The notes beneath the pieces were generated by a model. It had not been told where the DNA came from and made no database searches. It worked only from the letters and a program-made list of their open reading frames with translations. A stretch of DNA of 64,000 nucleotides from Roseburia sp. (GTDB taxonomy: Bacteria; Bacillota; Clostridia; Lachnospirales; Lachnospiraceae). The stretch lies in contig JAHZFL010000001.1 of the NCBI GenBank assembly GCA_019421345.1, forward strand, positions 324,924-388,923, given 5' to 3'. The translations under genes and the position numbers were made by a program. Shown here in pieces: positions 18,635-27,015 of the stretch (positions are counted from its first letter, which is position 1; the number at the start of each line of letters is the position of its first letter).

Positions 18635-19993
18635 TCAGTTAAATGCCTCAACGCCCTGATCCTTCATATACTGTTCAAAATCCTTCTGGAATTGTTCCAG
18701 CACCTGCCCGCCATCCTTATCGCCTTTTGCAGGGGCATCTACATAATATACGTACAAACTGCTTTCACACAGCGCATTCAGATCCATTACATAGAAATTC
18801 CATTCAGGTATAACATTTCCAGTCTGAATATATTTTTCGTTAATATCCTGCAGATAAGCCGGAAGTTCACCACCATCAGCGCCCTCAAATGCCGGGAAGC
18901 CAGGACGTCCTTCAAAATACATACTTGCGTATTCCGGAGTAGCCCACAGAGCAAATACCTTCTTTACGGTTTCCAGATTCTTCGAATCTTTATATGCGAC
19001 AAAACCAGGGGATGACATATTTTCTGTCACAACATCCACACCGTCTTTCATGGAAATTGCAAACATCCCTATATTGGCTTCCGGATTTGCCTCCAGGACG
19101 CTTGCCGCAAAGAAATCTCCATTAAAATGCATTGCTGCACTTCCATCTGCAACAGCCGCTATTGCGTCGTCATATGTTGCAGAGGTAAAGTTATCATTTA
19201 CATATCCCTGCTCATATAAGCCCAGATATTTATCTATGACCTCCGCAAATTCAGGAATATCTGTCCATTTCATTTCATTGTTCAACAGCTTGTCTGCGTA
19301 TTCCTGCGAACCTTCCGCTCCCAGAGCTTTTGCAAAATTATCTGTCATCAAAATCTGGGGAACCCAGCTATCTTTCGGGACAAAAATCGGTGTCGTACCA
19401 GAATCTTTGATTTTCTGGCACACATTCAGAAAATCTTCCCATGTCTCCGGCACCTCAGTCACACCTGCTTTTTCAAAAACATCTTTATTATAAATAAAGC
19501 CATGTGTTCCAGGTACGCTTAAGAATGGGAAACCATAAATTTTACCATCCTCTTTATATGTAACATTATCCGGGATCAAAAGCTGATCGACCCACGCTTC
19601 ATCACTGAGATCCGCAAAGTTGCTTGCGGGGTCAACAATATCATAGATTGCCGGAATATTATAATCGATAATATCCGGCGCTTCTCCCGAATTAAGTTTC
19701 ATCTTGATCATGTTTAAGGATTCCGCGTCCGGTACCACCTGCACGTCTACAACGATGTTTTCCTCCTTTTCCAGCTTTTCGATCATCTTCTGCAAACCGT
19801 CATAGTATCTGGATTGCTGCACCATTGCAGTAATGACAGTCTTTTCATCACTCTGCTTTTCCTGTGTCACACCAGCATTTTCCGTGCTTCCGGCCGGCTC
19901 TGTCCCGCTTGCCTCGCTCCCACATCCGGAAAGTAGTCCTACCCCCATCATACACGTCAATCCAACTGCCATTAATTTGTTGATTTTTTTCAT
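18635..19993 (-). CDS. Sugar-binding lipoprotein of the CUT1 importer
   Basis: Family-1 extracellular solute-binding protein. 452 residues. The lipobox LLSGC places the lipid-modified Cys at residue 24, followed by a Ser/Gly/Glu-rich linker (SEASGTEPAGSTEN) and the mature ligand-binding domain. The start is preceded by AGGAGG. It is the first gene of the transporter operon, with its own promoter. By context (GH20 and secreted beta-helix protein downstream) the ligand is probably an oligosaccharide containing amino sugar, but nothing in the sequence proves it. Confidence 0.92.
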   Translation of the reverse strand: MKKINKLMAVGLTCMMGVGLLSGCGSEASGTEPAGSTENAGVTQEKQSDEKTVITAMVQQSRYYDGLQKMIEKLEKEENIVVDVQVVPDAESLNMIKMKLNSGEAPDIIDYNIPAIYDIVDPASNFADLSDEAWVDQLLIPDNVTYKEDGKIYGFPFLSVPGTHGFIYNKDVFEKAGVTEVPETWEDFLNVCQKIKDSGTTPIFVPKDSWVPQILMTDNFAKALGAEGSQEYADKLLNNEMKWTDIPEFAEVIDKYLGLYEQGYVNDNFTSATYDDAIAAVADGSAAMHFNGDFFAASVLEANPEANIGMFAISMKDGVDVVTENMSSPGFVAYKDSKNLETVKKVFALWATPEYASMYFEGRPGFPAFEGADGGELPAYLQDINEKYIQTGNVIPEWNFYVMDLNALCESSLYVYYVDAPAKGDKDGGQVLEQFQKDFEQYMKDQGVEAFN

Positions 19994-20040
19994 TTTTACT
20001 TTTTCCTCCTTTTTAGCATCGTCAGATTTATTATGTTTTT

Positions 20041-20069
20041 ATTATAAATCCACAAAAAATTATCGTAAA
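20041..20069 (-). promoter_or_regulatory. Promoter of the sugar importer operon
   Basis: Minus strand TTTACG (20064-20069), 17-base spacer, TATAAT (20041-20046). It lies about 48 bases before the binding-protein start. The weak -35 fits an activator-dependent promoter, here presumably the YesN-like regulator. Confidence 0.6.
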
Positions 20070-20152
20070 TGTATAAAACTAAAATGACAGATGGATAATC
20101 TTAAACTTTTTATTCATGAAATTGCACTTTATGGATAAAAGCTATAAAACTC

Positions 20153-20549
20153 TCATTCCCTCTCCATCGCAATGATCGTGTAATCCTTCTGCTCCGTCCC
20201 CTCTCCCGTTGGTGCAAACCCGTGCTTTTTCCAAAATTCATACGCCCTGCCTTGCTTTTTCCAGCATAAACCAGCCGATAAACGCTGTCTTTTCTTCGGG
20301 ATAATCCAGAGTCAAATCCAGAACTGCAAGCAAACTCCCGCCTTCCCAAAAGCCGACAAAATATTTATCCTCCAGATCCTTGCCCGGCGGCAGCAACGTG
20401 ATGATCTCCGTTAGATTCTCCGGCATAGGCTGCAAGTTCATGTGCTTGTAATAATCGGGATTCCCACTGCAAAGCTTATAAACTGCTGGAATATCCTCAC
20501 CTGCAATTTTCTTTACCCGATATTGTTTTGATAAGTCATGCAGATTCAT
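20153..20549 (-). pseudogene. GNAT acetyltransferase with internal deletion and frame change
   Basis: The first part (from 20549) encodes a GNAT N-terminus up to GWFMLEKARQG, then the frame stops. In another frame the C-terminal GNAT motif follows at once: AYEFWKKHGF and then DYTIIAMERE with a stop at 20153. In an intact member about 30 residues holding the acetyl-CoA loop (R/Q-x-x-G-x-G) lie between these two parts. So a deletion of non-triplet length, near 20264, removed the cofactor site and shifted the frame. The product should be inactive. A short shared CAGG-type sequence at the joint would allow a slippage deletion, but this is a guess. Its start overlaps the end of the VOC gene. Confidence 0.75.
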
Positions 20550-21067
20550 TTTATTCTCCCTTTCCGCCTTACCTCATGCACGACCGCTTCCCCACTAACA
20601 GTCCGTTCCTCCTGCCATCTCCCGGATCTGCTCAAGCGGAAGCTGTGTTTTTCCGCTGTCTGTTCTGCGGTCATCCCCATATTTAAAAATCTGCGCGCTA
20701 CAAAGTTCATCGACTCGCCGACCTCGATCACGTGTCTGTCGGGGTCATACAGCCGCACTACCCGCTGCCCCCAGTCGTGTTCCATAGATTCGTTGACATA
20801 GGAGACGGGCGGCTCCTGCTTTTGCAGACGCGCAAGAAATCCGTCCATATCATTTTCCTCAAAGTAAAGCTCCGCATCGCAGCCGCCGTAGACAGCCTTC
20901 TTTCCGGTAAAACGCTCCCACGTTTTTCTCTCCTGGAGCACCAGTCCCTCCGTCAGGATCACGTTCTCCCCGAAATCCGTGACCACCGAAAGTCCGAACA
21001 GCTCCCGGTAAAAAGCTTTCGACCGCTCGATATCCTCCACAACGATCAGTGTATTTTTTAATCTCAT
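20546..21067 (-). CDS. VOC (glyoxalase/bleomycin-resistance fold) protein, C-terminus shifted
   Basis: 173 residues. Two beta-alpha-beta-beta-beta units of the vicinal-oxygen-chelate fold are seen: LIVVEDIERSKAFYRELFGL at the N-terminus and VRLYDPDRHVIEVGES at about 110-125. Function in this broad family (lyase, isomerase or resistance protein) cannot be told. The tail after MTAEQTAEK looks out of frame: one more A in the five-A run near 20650 would give TQLPLEQIREMAGGTDC and a stop at 20595, as in related proteins. So the annotated tail is probably a one-base indel product or a sequencing error. The fold itself should be intact. Confidence 0.75.
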   Translation of the reverse strand: MRLKNTLIVVEDIERSKAFYRELFGLSVVTDFGENVILTEGLVLQERKTWERFTGKKAVYGGCDAELYFEENDMDGFLARLQKQEPPVSYVNESMEHDWGQRVVRLYDPDRHVIEVGESMNFVARRFLNMGMTAEQTAEKHSFRLSRSGRWQEERTVSGEAVVHEVRRKGRIK

Positions 21068-21076
21068 ACGTTCCTC

Positions 21077-21680
21077 CTACACCAAAATCTCCATGCCCGC
21101 ATACATCTGCTCCACCGACTCCCCAAGCTCCTCGTATAAAATCGCATAGGCGCGCTTGCCGGTGCAGTGTCCGGTAATCACACGCGCAATCCCGGTGCTC
21201 CGTATGCGCTCTGCCAGCGCGCGCACCTCCGCCTCCGGCGAAGCAAACAGATGAAGTCCTCCAATCAGCGCATAACTGTGCTTTTGCGGGAAGGCGTCTG
21301 CCGTCTCGGCTATGATATTGTCCGCCCCTCCATGCGAACAACTGTTGAAGATCACCAGTCCCTTTGGGGTGTCGAGCACAAGGCTCTGCTCGTGTGAGAA
21401 ATCATCCGGCTGCAAACGACAGCCGCACCGCACATACAGCCCCGCCTTTTCCCCCAGCTCTCCCAGTCCCGGCGTGCTGTGCGCGAGAAGATACGCCCCC
21501 GGAAAAAGCTCATACGCTCCATCCGCGTATACGATACGGCTCCGGTATTTCGCAAGAAGCCCCTTTTTTACTCCAATATATTTGTGAAACACTCCTTTTT
21601 TTGCATAGCAGTTTTCCGCCGCCCCCTTCCGGCTGTAACTCGCTCCGGGAAATATTGTCAATGATTATTTTCGCGTACAT
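21077..21680 (-). pseudogene. MBL-fold metallo-hydrolase with internal deletion
   Basis: The large frame (from 21661, 194 residues) matches the C-terminal two thirds of a metallo-beta-lactamase-fold hydrolase: YIGVKKGLL, SLVLDTPKGLVIFNSCSHGG, IGGLHLF and VITGHCTGK. It lacks the N-terminal part with the metal-binding HxHxDH motif. Just upstream, in another frame, the ATG at 21680 begins MYAKIIIDNIS, the usual first residues of this family. The two pieces are now fused near 21640, so about 70 residues including the active-site histidines are gone and the frame is broken. The start overlaps the end of the GNAT gene upstream, as expected of a former operon. Confidence 0.72.
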
Positions 21681-22221
21681 TCTGCCCCCCATCAACTGCT
21701 TTCACATAAACCTGACACGGATTCCACGCATCCCACAGTGTCGGGAAACATTCAAACTCCCGAAACCCCATCTGCTCATAAAATGCGTTGGTGCTGTCAT
21801 ATTCCGCATAATGTCCCTTCTGCACCGTCTTTACCTGCAAAAACTCATACCCGTGCCCGGCTGCGTACCGTTCTGCCGCAAGGACAAGCACTCTGCCCAC
21901 CCCCGCTCCGTGAAATTCCCTTCGCACGCCCATCACAAAAATTTCCGCGGTATATGGACTTGTCTCCTTCAGCGCAAGAAATCCAACCGACGTTCCCTTA
22001 CGTTCACATCTCCAGAACGGAAGACTCCGGCAGCCTTCGATATACTCTTTCGTGCTCTCCGGCAATCCGAACCACTCCGGCAGTCCCGCCAGAATCTCCG
22101 ACGCAACCGCCGCCTTCCTTGTAGGATCGGTAACACGCTCCACCGCATCCGTGCCTGCAAAAAACACATCGCTCTCCACTGCTGCCCCACACTGCTTCTC
22201 TCGTTTCTTTGTCTCCTTCAT
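21658..22221 (-). CDS. GNAT family N-acetyltransferase
   Basis: 187 residues. Acetyl-CoA-dependent transfer to an unknown substrate. The cofactor loop reads REFHGAGVGRVL at about residues 103-115 and the later motif TNAFYEQMGF is present, followed by FPTLWDAWNPCQVYV, which matches a known clostridial subgroup. The N-terminal 28 residues look longer than in that subgroup, but AAGGAG stands five bases before the ATG at 22221, so I keep this start. Upstream is the ABC exporter, 16 bases away. Confidence 0.85.
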   Translation of the reverse strand: MKETKKREKQCGAAVESDVFFAGTDAVERVTDPTRKAAVASEILAGLPEWFGLPESTKEYIEGCRSLPFWRCERKGTSVGFLALKETSPYTAEIFVMGVRREFHGAGVGRVLVLAAERYAAGHGYEFLQVKTVQKGHYAEYDSTNAFYEQMGFREFECFPTLWDAWNPCQVYVKAVDGGQNVRENNH

Positions 22222-22237
22222 AACTTCTCCTTATTTC

Positions 22238-24034
22238 CTACACATCTGCAAACTGCTGCATATAAAGCTTATAATATGCGCCTTTGTTCTCCATCAGCTC
22301 CGCAGGCGAGCCCTGCTCCAAAATGCCGCCCTGATCGATCACAAAGATGCGGTCTGCGTTCTGTATCGTTGAAAGCCGGTGCGCAATGACAAAGCTGGTG
22401 CGCCCCGCCAGCAGCGCCTCAATCCCTTTTTGCACCAGAAGCTCCGTATGCGTGTCAATGCTCGACGTCGCCTCGTCCAGAATCAGGATCTTCGGCATCG
22501 AAACCATCGTGCGTGCAAACGCGATCAGCTGCCGCTGCCCGATCGAAAGCCCTGCGCCGTGCTCGCGCAGTTCTGTGTCATAGCCCTTCTCCAGCTTCAT
22601 GATAAAGTCATGCGCGTTGACCGCCTTCGCCGCCGCGATCACCTCCTCCTCCGTCGCGTCCAGCTTTCCGTAGAGGATATTCTCGCGCACCGTCCCGTGA
22701 AAAATAAAATTGTCCTGCGTCATAACGCCCATCTGCTTTCTGAGACTGTGCATCGACACCTTGATCAGGTCATAGCCGTCGATCGAGATCACGCCCTCCT
22801 CAATATCATAAAAACGGCTGACCAGGTTCACGATCGTTGTCTTACCCGCGCCCGTCGGACCGACCAGCGCGATCGTCTCGCCCGGCTGTACCGTAAAGCT
22901 GACGTCCGAGAGCACCTTCGTCTCCGCCGCAGTTCCCTTGTCATAGGTAAAACTCACATGGGAAAACTCCACCTTTCCCTGAATGTCCGGCAGCTCGGTC
23001 ACGTACGGCGCATCGACGATCTCCGCCTCTGTGTCCAGTATATCAAAAATGCGCTCTGCCGCGGTCAGATTCGTGACCAGACTGTTATAGAAATTACTCA
23101 GGTTCATGATCGGATTCCAAAACATATTGATATACGTTCCAAATGCTACCAGAAGCCCGACCGACACCTGCTCGACGCCCAGAAAACGCACCCCGACCAG
23201 ATACAGCATCATCGCACCGATGCCCCAGCAGAAATCAATGACCGCGCCAAACATATCCGAGAAACGCACCGCAGCCACGAAGGACTGCTGGTGCTCATCC
23301 GTGAGTCTTCCGAAAATCTCTCGCGTCTCCTCCTCCGCGCCAAAGCTCTGCACCACGTTCATGCCGGCAATGTCCTCATGCACATAGGCATTCAGATTCG
23401 ATGATTTTTTCCGGAAAATATGCCAGCGCTTATGCGACGCCGTCTGCACAAACCAAATGCCCGCCATCATAAACGGAATCGTACTAAGCGCCGCAAGTGC
23501 AAGTCTCCAGTCCTTGATGAGCATGATGACCACCACTCCGATAACCGTCACAAACTCGGGGATCAAGGTCGTGACCGCGTTGACCAGTACATCCTTTAAG
23601 GAATTGACATCCCCAATGACGCGCGCCAAAATCTTTCCCGTCGGTCTGCTGTCAAAAAATGAAAACGACAGCGTCTGAATATGCTCATATAACTCCTGAC
23701 GGATCGTAAGCAGAATTTTATTCGACACAACAGACATCACATACATCCGAATCTTGACGGTAATGATAAAAATAATATTCAAAACCAGTGCAAATATTCC
23801 AAGCTTTAACAGCCCCCGCAGATCGCCATCCGCAATATAATGGTCGATCGCCTCCTCGATCAGCAGCGGATTCGTCAGGGAGATTGCCACGGTGATTCCC
23901 ATGCACAGCAAGACCGCAAGCAGAATCCCCTTATATTTTAATAAGTAAGAAAACAACCGGCGCAAAATTTTCTTTTTGTCCGTGCCCTCCATCAGTTGTT
24001 CATCTTCTCTGTATGAATTAACAGCCAAAGCCAT
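22238..24034 (-). CDS. Heterodimeric ABC exporter subunit (consensus Walker B)
   Basis: 598 residues: six-helix membrane domain (about 35-320) and nucleotide-binding domain with Walker A GPTGAGKTT at 392-400, signature LSIGQRQ, Walker B ILILDEATS and switch IAHRLS. The Glu after Walker B is present, but the signature has I in place of G. Paired with the next gene this is the layout of BmrC/BmrD- or YheH/YheI-type exporters, where one ATP site is degenerate. Substrate unknown; drugs or peptides are usual. Start at 24034 after GAGAGGTG. Confidence 0.93.
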   Translation of the reverse strand: MALAVNSYREDEQLMEGTDKKKILRRLFSYLLKYKGILLAVLLCMGITVAISLTNPLLIEEAIDHYIADGDLRGLLKLGIFALVLNIIFIITVKIRMYVMSVVSNKILLTIRQELYEHIQTLSFSFFDSRPTGKILARVIGDVNSLKDVLVNAVTTLIPEFVTVIGVVVIMLIKDWRLALAALSTIPFMMAGIWFVQTASHKRWHIFRKKSSNLNAYVHEDIAGMNVVQSFGAEEETREIFGRLTDEHQQSFVAAVRFSDMFGAVIDFCWGIGAMMLYLVGVRFLGVEQVSVGLLVAFGTYINMFWNPIMNLSNFYNSLVTNLTAAERIFDILDTEAEIVDAPYVTELPDIQGKVEFSHVSFTYDKGTAAETKVLSDVSFTVQPGETIALVGPTGAGKTTIVNLVSRFYDIEEGVISIDGYDLIKVSMHSLRKQMGVMTQDNFIFHGTVRENILYGKLDATEEEVIAAAKAVNAHDFIMKLEKGYDTELREHGAGLSIGQRQLIAFARTMVSMPKILILDEATSSIDTHTELLVQKGIEALLAGRTSFVIAHRLSTIQNADRIFVIDQGGILEQGSPAELMENKGAYYKLYMQQFADV

Positions 24035-24052
24035 TCACCTCTCTTTTCTTTT

Positions 24053-25807
24053 TTATCGCGCACCGACTGCTGCATCCGCCATCGGCATTTCCTCCGGCGG
24101 CAGAACATTCTGCACCAGACAGGTCTGGTAATACAGCCCTCTTTTTGCCAGAAGCTCCTCGTGCGTGCCGCGCTCTGCGATCCTCCCGTCCTCCACATAA
24201 AGGATCTCATCCGCATGGCGCACTGCCGAGATACGGTGTCCGATAATAATCTTTGTCGTATTTTCAAGCCCGTTTAACATTTTCTGAATCTCATGCTCCG
24301 TCTCCATATCAAGCGCGGAGGTGGAATCGTCCAGTACCAGAACCGGACTGTGCTTTGCCAGCGCCCGCGCGATGCTGATGCGCTGTTTTTGTCCGCCGGA
24401 AAGTCCTACGCCGCGTTCTCCGATGACCGTCTCATACTGCTCCTCCATCTTCTCGATAAATCCGCGCGCCCGCGCGTTCTCCGCGGCGGCGTGCACCTCC
24501 TCCATCGGCAGGCTCGCGCGCTGTCCCATCTTGATATTTTCTTCAATCGTGTCCGAAAAAAGAAAGACGTCCTGAAGCACCACCGCAATATTTCTGCGAA
24601 GCTGTGTTAAGGAGAGTCTGCGCACATCCACGCCATCCACCATAACTGCTCCGTCCGTCACGTCGTAGAAACGCTGCAATAAATTGATGATTGATGACTT
24701 TCCCGCACCGGTTGCACCCATAATGCCAAGTGTTTTTCCCGCGGAAACACAAAAACTGACGTCCTTTAGAATTTCCTTTTCTCCGATGGAAAAGGACACA
24801 TGATCAAAACGGATGTCACCATTGATCTTTTCCGCCTTCACCGGAGCTTCACCGTCAACAATTTCCGCCTTCTCGTCATAAATTTTCCTTATCTTCTTGT
24901 AAGAAGCTGCGGCGGAAGACACATCATTGGTCAGCCAGCCCATCATTTCCATCGGCCATGTACAGTTCCTGCTGTACTCAACAAACGCCACCAGCGCGCC
25001 GAGCGTCATCTCCCCGTTCATCACAAAAAGTCCGCCCAGAATCGCCGTGCCGACCGGAAGCACCTTCCCCACAAACTGAAACAGCGGATAATAGCGCACA
25101 AGCACCTTTGACTGCCGGATGTTCAGTTCATAATAGCGGCTGTTGTGCGATAAAAACTTGGAAATCTCATGCTTTTCCCGCGCAAATGCCTTCACTGTCC
25201 GCACGCCTGCCAGGTTCTCCTCTGCCACTGTCGTGAGCACTGCATTTTCCTCGCTGATCTCCTCGTAAATCTTATCCAGCTTCCGCTCCATGACCACCGC
25301 TGTCGTCCCGCAGACGAGCATTGTCGCAAGCGGCACAAGCGCAAGCTTCCAGTTTAGGGAAAACATACAGTAAAGCACCATGCTTACATGGATTGCCACC
25401 TCCACAACAAGCATCCCGACATAGCCCATCGCGTTCCAGATCTTGTCGACGTCATCCTTTACGCGCGCCATTAATTCTCCCGTGTTCGTGTTCTGAAAAT
25501 AATTCATCGACAGCGTCTGGATATGATCAAACAAATCCTTACGCAACTGCGCGCCGATTTTTGACGACAGCAGATCAAACAGAAACTCCTTACAATATCC
25601 AAAGACACAGCGCCCGATACCGCAGATTACGATCCCCAGCAAAAGCGGCGCAAGCAGCGAGCCGTCCCCGCCAAGTATCACATCGTCTACGATGCTCTTT
25701 GTTATTTTGGGGTACAGCATATCAAGTGTGATTGCCGCCACCATCGATGCGATGGCGATCAAATATCCGTACCAGTAACGTCCCAAATAAGAATATAACT
25801 TTTTCAC
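24053..25807 (-). CDS. Heterodimeric ABC exporter subunit (degenerate Walker B)
   Basis: 584 residues with the same two-domain plan: membrane domain about 15-300, Walker A GATGAGKSS, canonical signature LSGGQKQR, Walker B VLVLDDSTS with Asp instead of the catalytic Glu, and switch IGHRIS. The degenerate Glu here and the altered signature in the partner fit a single active and a single silent ATP site in the pair. It is first in the exporter pair, 18 bases before the partner start. No regulator gene is beside it. Confidence 0.93.
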   Translation of the reverse strand: MKKLYSYLGRYWYGYLIAIASMVAAITLDMLYPKITKSIVDDVILGGDGSLLAPLLLGIVICGIGRCVFGYCKEFLFDLLSSKIGAQLRKDLFDHIQTLSMNYFQNTNTGELMARVKDDVDKIWNAMGYVGMLVVEVAIHVSMVLYCMFSLNWKLALVPLATMLVCGTTAVVMERKLDKIYEEISEENAVLTTVAEENLAGVRTVKAFAREKHEISKFLSHNSRYYELNIRQSKVLVRYYPLFQFVGKVLPVGTAILGGLFVMNGEMTLGALVAFVEYSRNCTWPMEMMGWLTNDVSSAAASYKKIRKIYDEKAEIVDGEAPVKAEKINGDIRFDHVSFSIGEKEILKDVSFCVSAGKTLGIMGATGAGKSSIINLLQRFYDVTDGAVMVDGVDVRRLSLTQLRRNIAVVLQDVFLFSDTIEENIKMGQRASLPMEEVHAAAENARARGFIEKMEEQYETVIGERGVGLSGGQKQRISIARALAKHSPVLVLDDSTSALDMETEHEIQKMLNGLENTTKIIIGHRISAVRHADEILYVEDGRIAERGTHEELLAKRGLYYQTCLVQNVLPPEEMPMADAAVGAR

Positions 25808-25948
25808 TCTAAAACGCCTCCATATCTTATTTTTTTGTGAGCTGCCCTTTCCGTAAAGCTATGCAAACAACGAGCCCTACCCTCCGCAAGTTTCCATTCA
25901 TGTGTGTGTACATCCCTACATGAAATTTTTTTGATCCATAAGAATTAC

Positions 25949-26134
25949 CTGCCTGCGGCGGATCGCTTCTGCGACACGATTCCATTCCAACGCAGCGCGA
26001 TCCCCCGGAGGGCTTTGCTTCGCACACCCTCACGCTGTCCCAAACCGGAAAGGAAACACGCTTTTGCCGCGCCGCGCATGATTGCAGAGCATTTTCCTAT
26101 GTTACAAAAAGAGAGCCCAAACGGACTCTCTTTT
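25949..26134 (+). repeat. Composite dispersed repeat, copy B3 (core + degenerate hairpin + terminator)
   Basis: The core at about 25949-26012 (GCCTGCGGCGGATCGC, then CGACACGATTCCATTCC and AACGCAGCGCGATC) aligns with cores at 60351-60420 and, inverted, 51205-51270. After the core a degraded hairpin region with TTTTCCTATGTTAC leads straight into a terminator hairpin at 26106-26134 (AAAAGAGAG...CTCTCTTTT). The same order, core then hairpin then terminator, is kept in the other two copies. No coding capacity. The rest of 25808-25948 holds nothing I recognise. Confidence 0.65.
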
Positions 26135-26180
26135 CTCTCAAAACAACGGACAATCTATTTTGCAAATGATCCGCTTTCTA

Positions 26181-26217
26181 AACAACGAGCGGCATGCTTC
26201 GCGATATGTCCTTATTT
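26181..26217 (-). repeat. Palindromic repeat A, copy A1 (diverged)
   Basis: About 37 bases beginning AACAACGAGCGGCATGCTTCGCG on the plus strand, a diverged copy of the A repeat seen at 43787, 58767, 59080 and 59118. It ends six bases before the T-run of the 28-codon gene terminator, on its 3' side. Confidence 0.6.
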
Positions 26218-26223
26218 CAATAT

Positions 26224-26260
26224 AAAAAGTCCGCGGTATTCCATAGAATCACCGCGGACT
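26224..26260 (-). terminator. Intrinsic terminator of the 28-codon gene
   Basis: Perfect 10-bp stem AGTCCGCGGT / ACCGCGGACT (26228-26260) followed on the minus strand by TTTTTATA. It closes the small transcription unit that starts at 26447. Confidence 0.85.
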
Positions 26261-26282
26261 GTTATCCACCATAGACCGAAAA

Positions 26283-26369
26283 CTATCGTAAATCTGTCTG
26301 CCTGCCCGAGGTAATGCTATGCTTGTCATCTCTGTTTGTCATTGCATCAGTCATTCTAAGCTTGATCAT
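26283..26369 (-). CDS. Small ORF of 28 codons with strong promoter, RBS and terminator
   Basis: Not recognised. The ATG at 26369 has AAGGAGGT seven bases upstream and begins MIKLRMTDAMTNRDD; the stop is at 26283. The peptide is basic and polar with no membrane segment and no Cys. A consensus promoter lies about 50 bases upstream of the start and an intrinsic terminator begins 23 bases after the stop, so this is a complete stand-alone gene of about 190 bases. It could be a small protein, or the coding part of a dual-function small RNA. It is divergent from the spore-protein gene. Confidence 0.6.
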   Translation of the reverse strand: MIKLRMTDAMTNRDDKHSITSGRQTDLR

Positions 26370-26417
26370 AGTGATTACCTCCTTCTCTTTTATTTGCTTA
26401 TCTAACTTATATTAAAT

Positions 26418-26447
26418 AGTATACGCATATATTTTTTGAATTGTCAA
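26418..26447 (-). promoter_or_regulatory. Consensus promoter of the 28-codon gene
   Basis: Minus strand TTGACA (26442-26447), 18-base A/T-rich spacer, TATACT (26418-26423). Near-consensus for the vegetative sigma factor, so the small gene is likely expressed during growth. Confidence 0.75.
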
Positions 26448-26594
26448 GGAATTTCTCAAAATTTACCAACATAATATCCGTATGTCTGTAAATAATAGGA
26501 TTAGGACTTACAGTAATCTTTATTGTACTCCTAAAAACAATAAGACGTGCCAATAGACGCACGAAATCAACAGACAAGTATGGAGGAAAAAACC

Positions 26595-26816
26595 ATGAGT
26601 GGAACAAACAATTCCGGTTCTAACACAAACCAGATGGCAGTGCCGCAGGCAAAGGAAGCCATGAACCGCTTTAAGCAGGAAGTTGCAAGCGAGATCGGTG
26701 TACCTTTAAAGGAGGGCTACAACGGTGACTTGACTTCCGCACAGGCAGGAAGCATCGGCGGCGAGATGGTCAGAAAAATGATCATGAAGCAGGAGCAGCA
26801 GATGTCAGGCAAATAA
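26595..26816 (+). CDS. Alpha/beta-type small acid-soluble spore protein
   Basis: 73 residues. Binds and protects spore DNA and is degraded at germination. The family core is clear: AVPQAKEAMNRFKQEVASEIGV, then NGDLTSAQAGSIGGEMVRKMI. The GPR protease site region (EVASEIGV) is present. The start at 26595 is chosen because GGAGG lies nine bases upstream; an in-frame earlier ATG at 26547 lacks a site. It shows the organism can form spores. A possible sigma-G site (GGAATT, 16 bases, CATAATA at 26470) lies upstream but is weak. Confidence 0.95.
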   Translation: MSGTNNSGSNTNQMAVPQAKEAMNRFKQEVASEIGVPLKEGYNGDLTSAQAGSIGGEMVRKMIMKQEQQMSGK

Positions 26817-26854
26817 ATTTGCCGCAAATAAGTTTGCCGCAAATAGCTTTGCCC
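26811..26854 (+). repeat. Three tandem copies of a 15-bp unit after the spore-protein gene
   Basis: AAATAARTTTGCCGC is repeated at 26811, 26826 and 26841 (last copy changed at two places and cut). The first copy covers the stop codon of the spore-protein gene, so slippage here could extend or alter its C-terminus. Confidence 0.7.
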
Positions 26855-26861
26855 AAGGTTT

Positions 26862-26895
26862 CACTTTATAGGGAACTTTGTTCCCTGATAAGGTA
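26862..26895 (-). repeat. Hairpin repeat C, solo copy C1
   Basis: CACTTTATAGGGAAC, loop TTT, then GTTCCCTGATAAGGTA. It shares the CTTTAT.GGGAA core with hairpins at 42886 and 51172 and resembles that at 60421. It ends three bases before the terminator at 26899. Confidence 0.6.
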
Positions 26896-26898
26896 ACA

Positions 26899-26946
26899 AA
26901 AACGTGCCATGTCAGCAGTTCATCTGCTGCTGTGGCACGTTTTTTA
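26899..26946. terminator. Bidirectional intrinsic terminator
   Basis: ACGTGCCA...CAGCAG, loop, CTGCTG...TGGCACGT with A-tract on the left and TTTTTT on the right. It can end the spore-protein transcript on the plus strand and the DJ-1 transcript on the minus strand. Confidence 0.9.
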
Positions 26947-27015
26947 TGAAAAAATGACTTACAAAGCGCACCGCTGATTGCGTACATACGAGCAGACCAG
27001 CCGGGCTTCTATCAT

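Noticed and set aside
21364..22389. 341-codon plus-strand ORF
   Set aside because: Spans the opposite strand of three genes and gaps; Pro/Arg-rich, no domain, no RBS.
22379..23404. 341-codon plus-strand ORF
   Set aside because: Exactly opposite the ABC exporter gene; sequence is low in hydrophobic pattern and rich in R/H/L as in antisense shadows.
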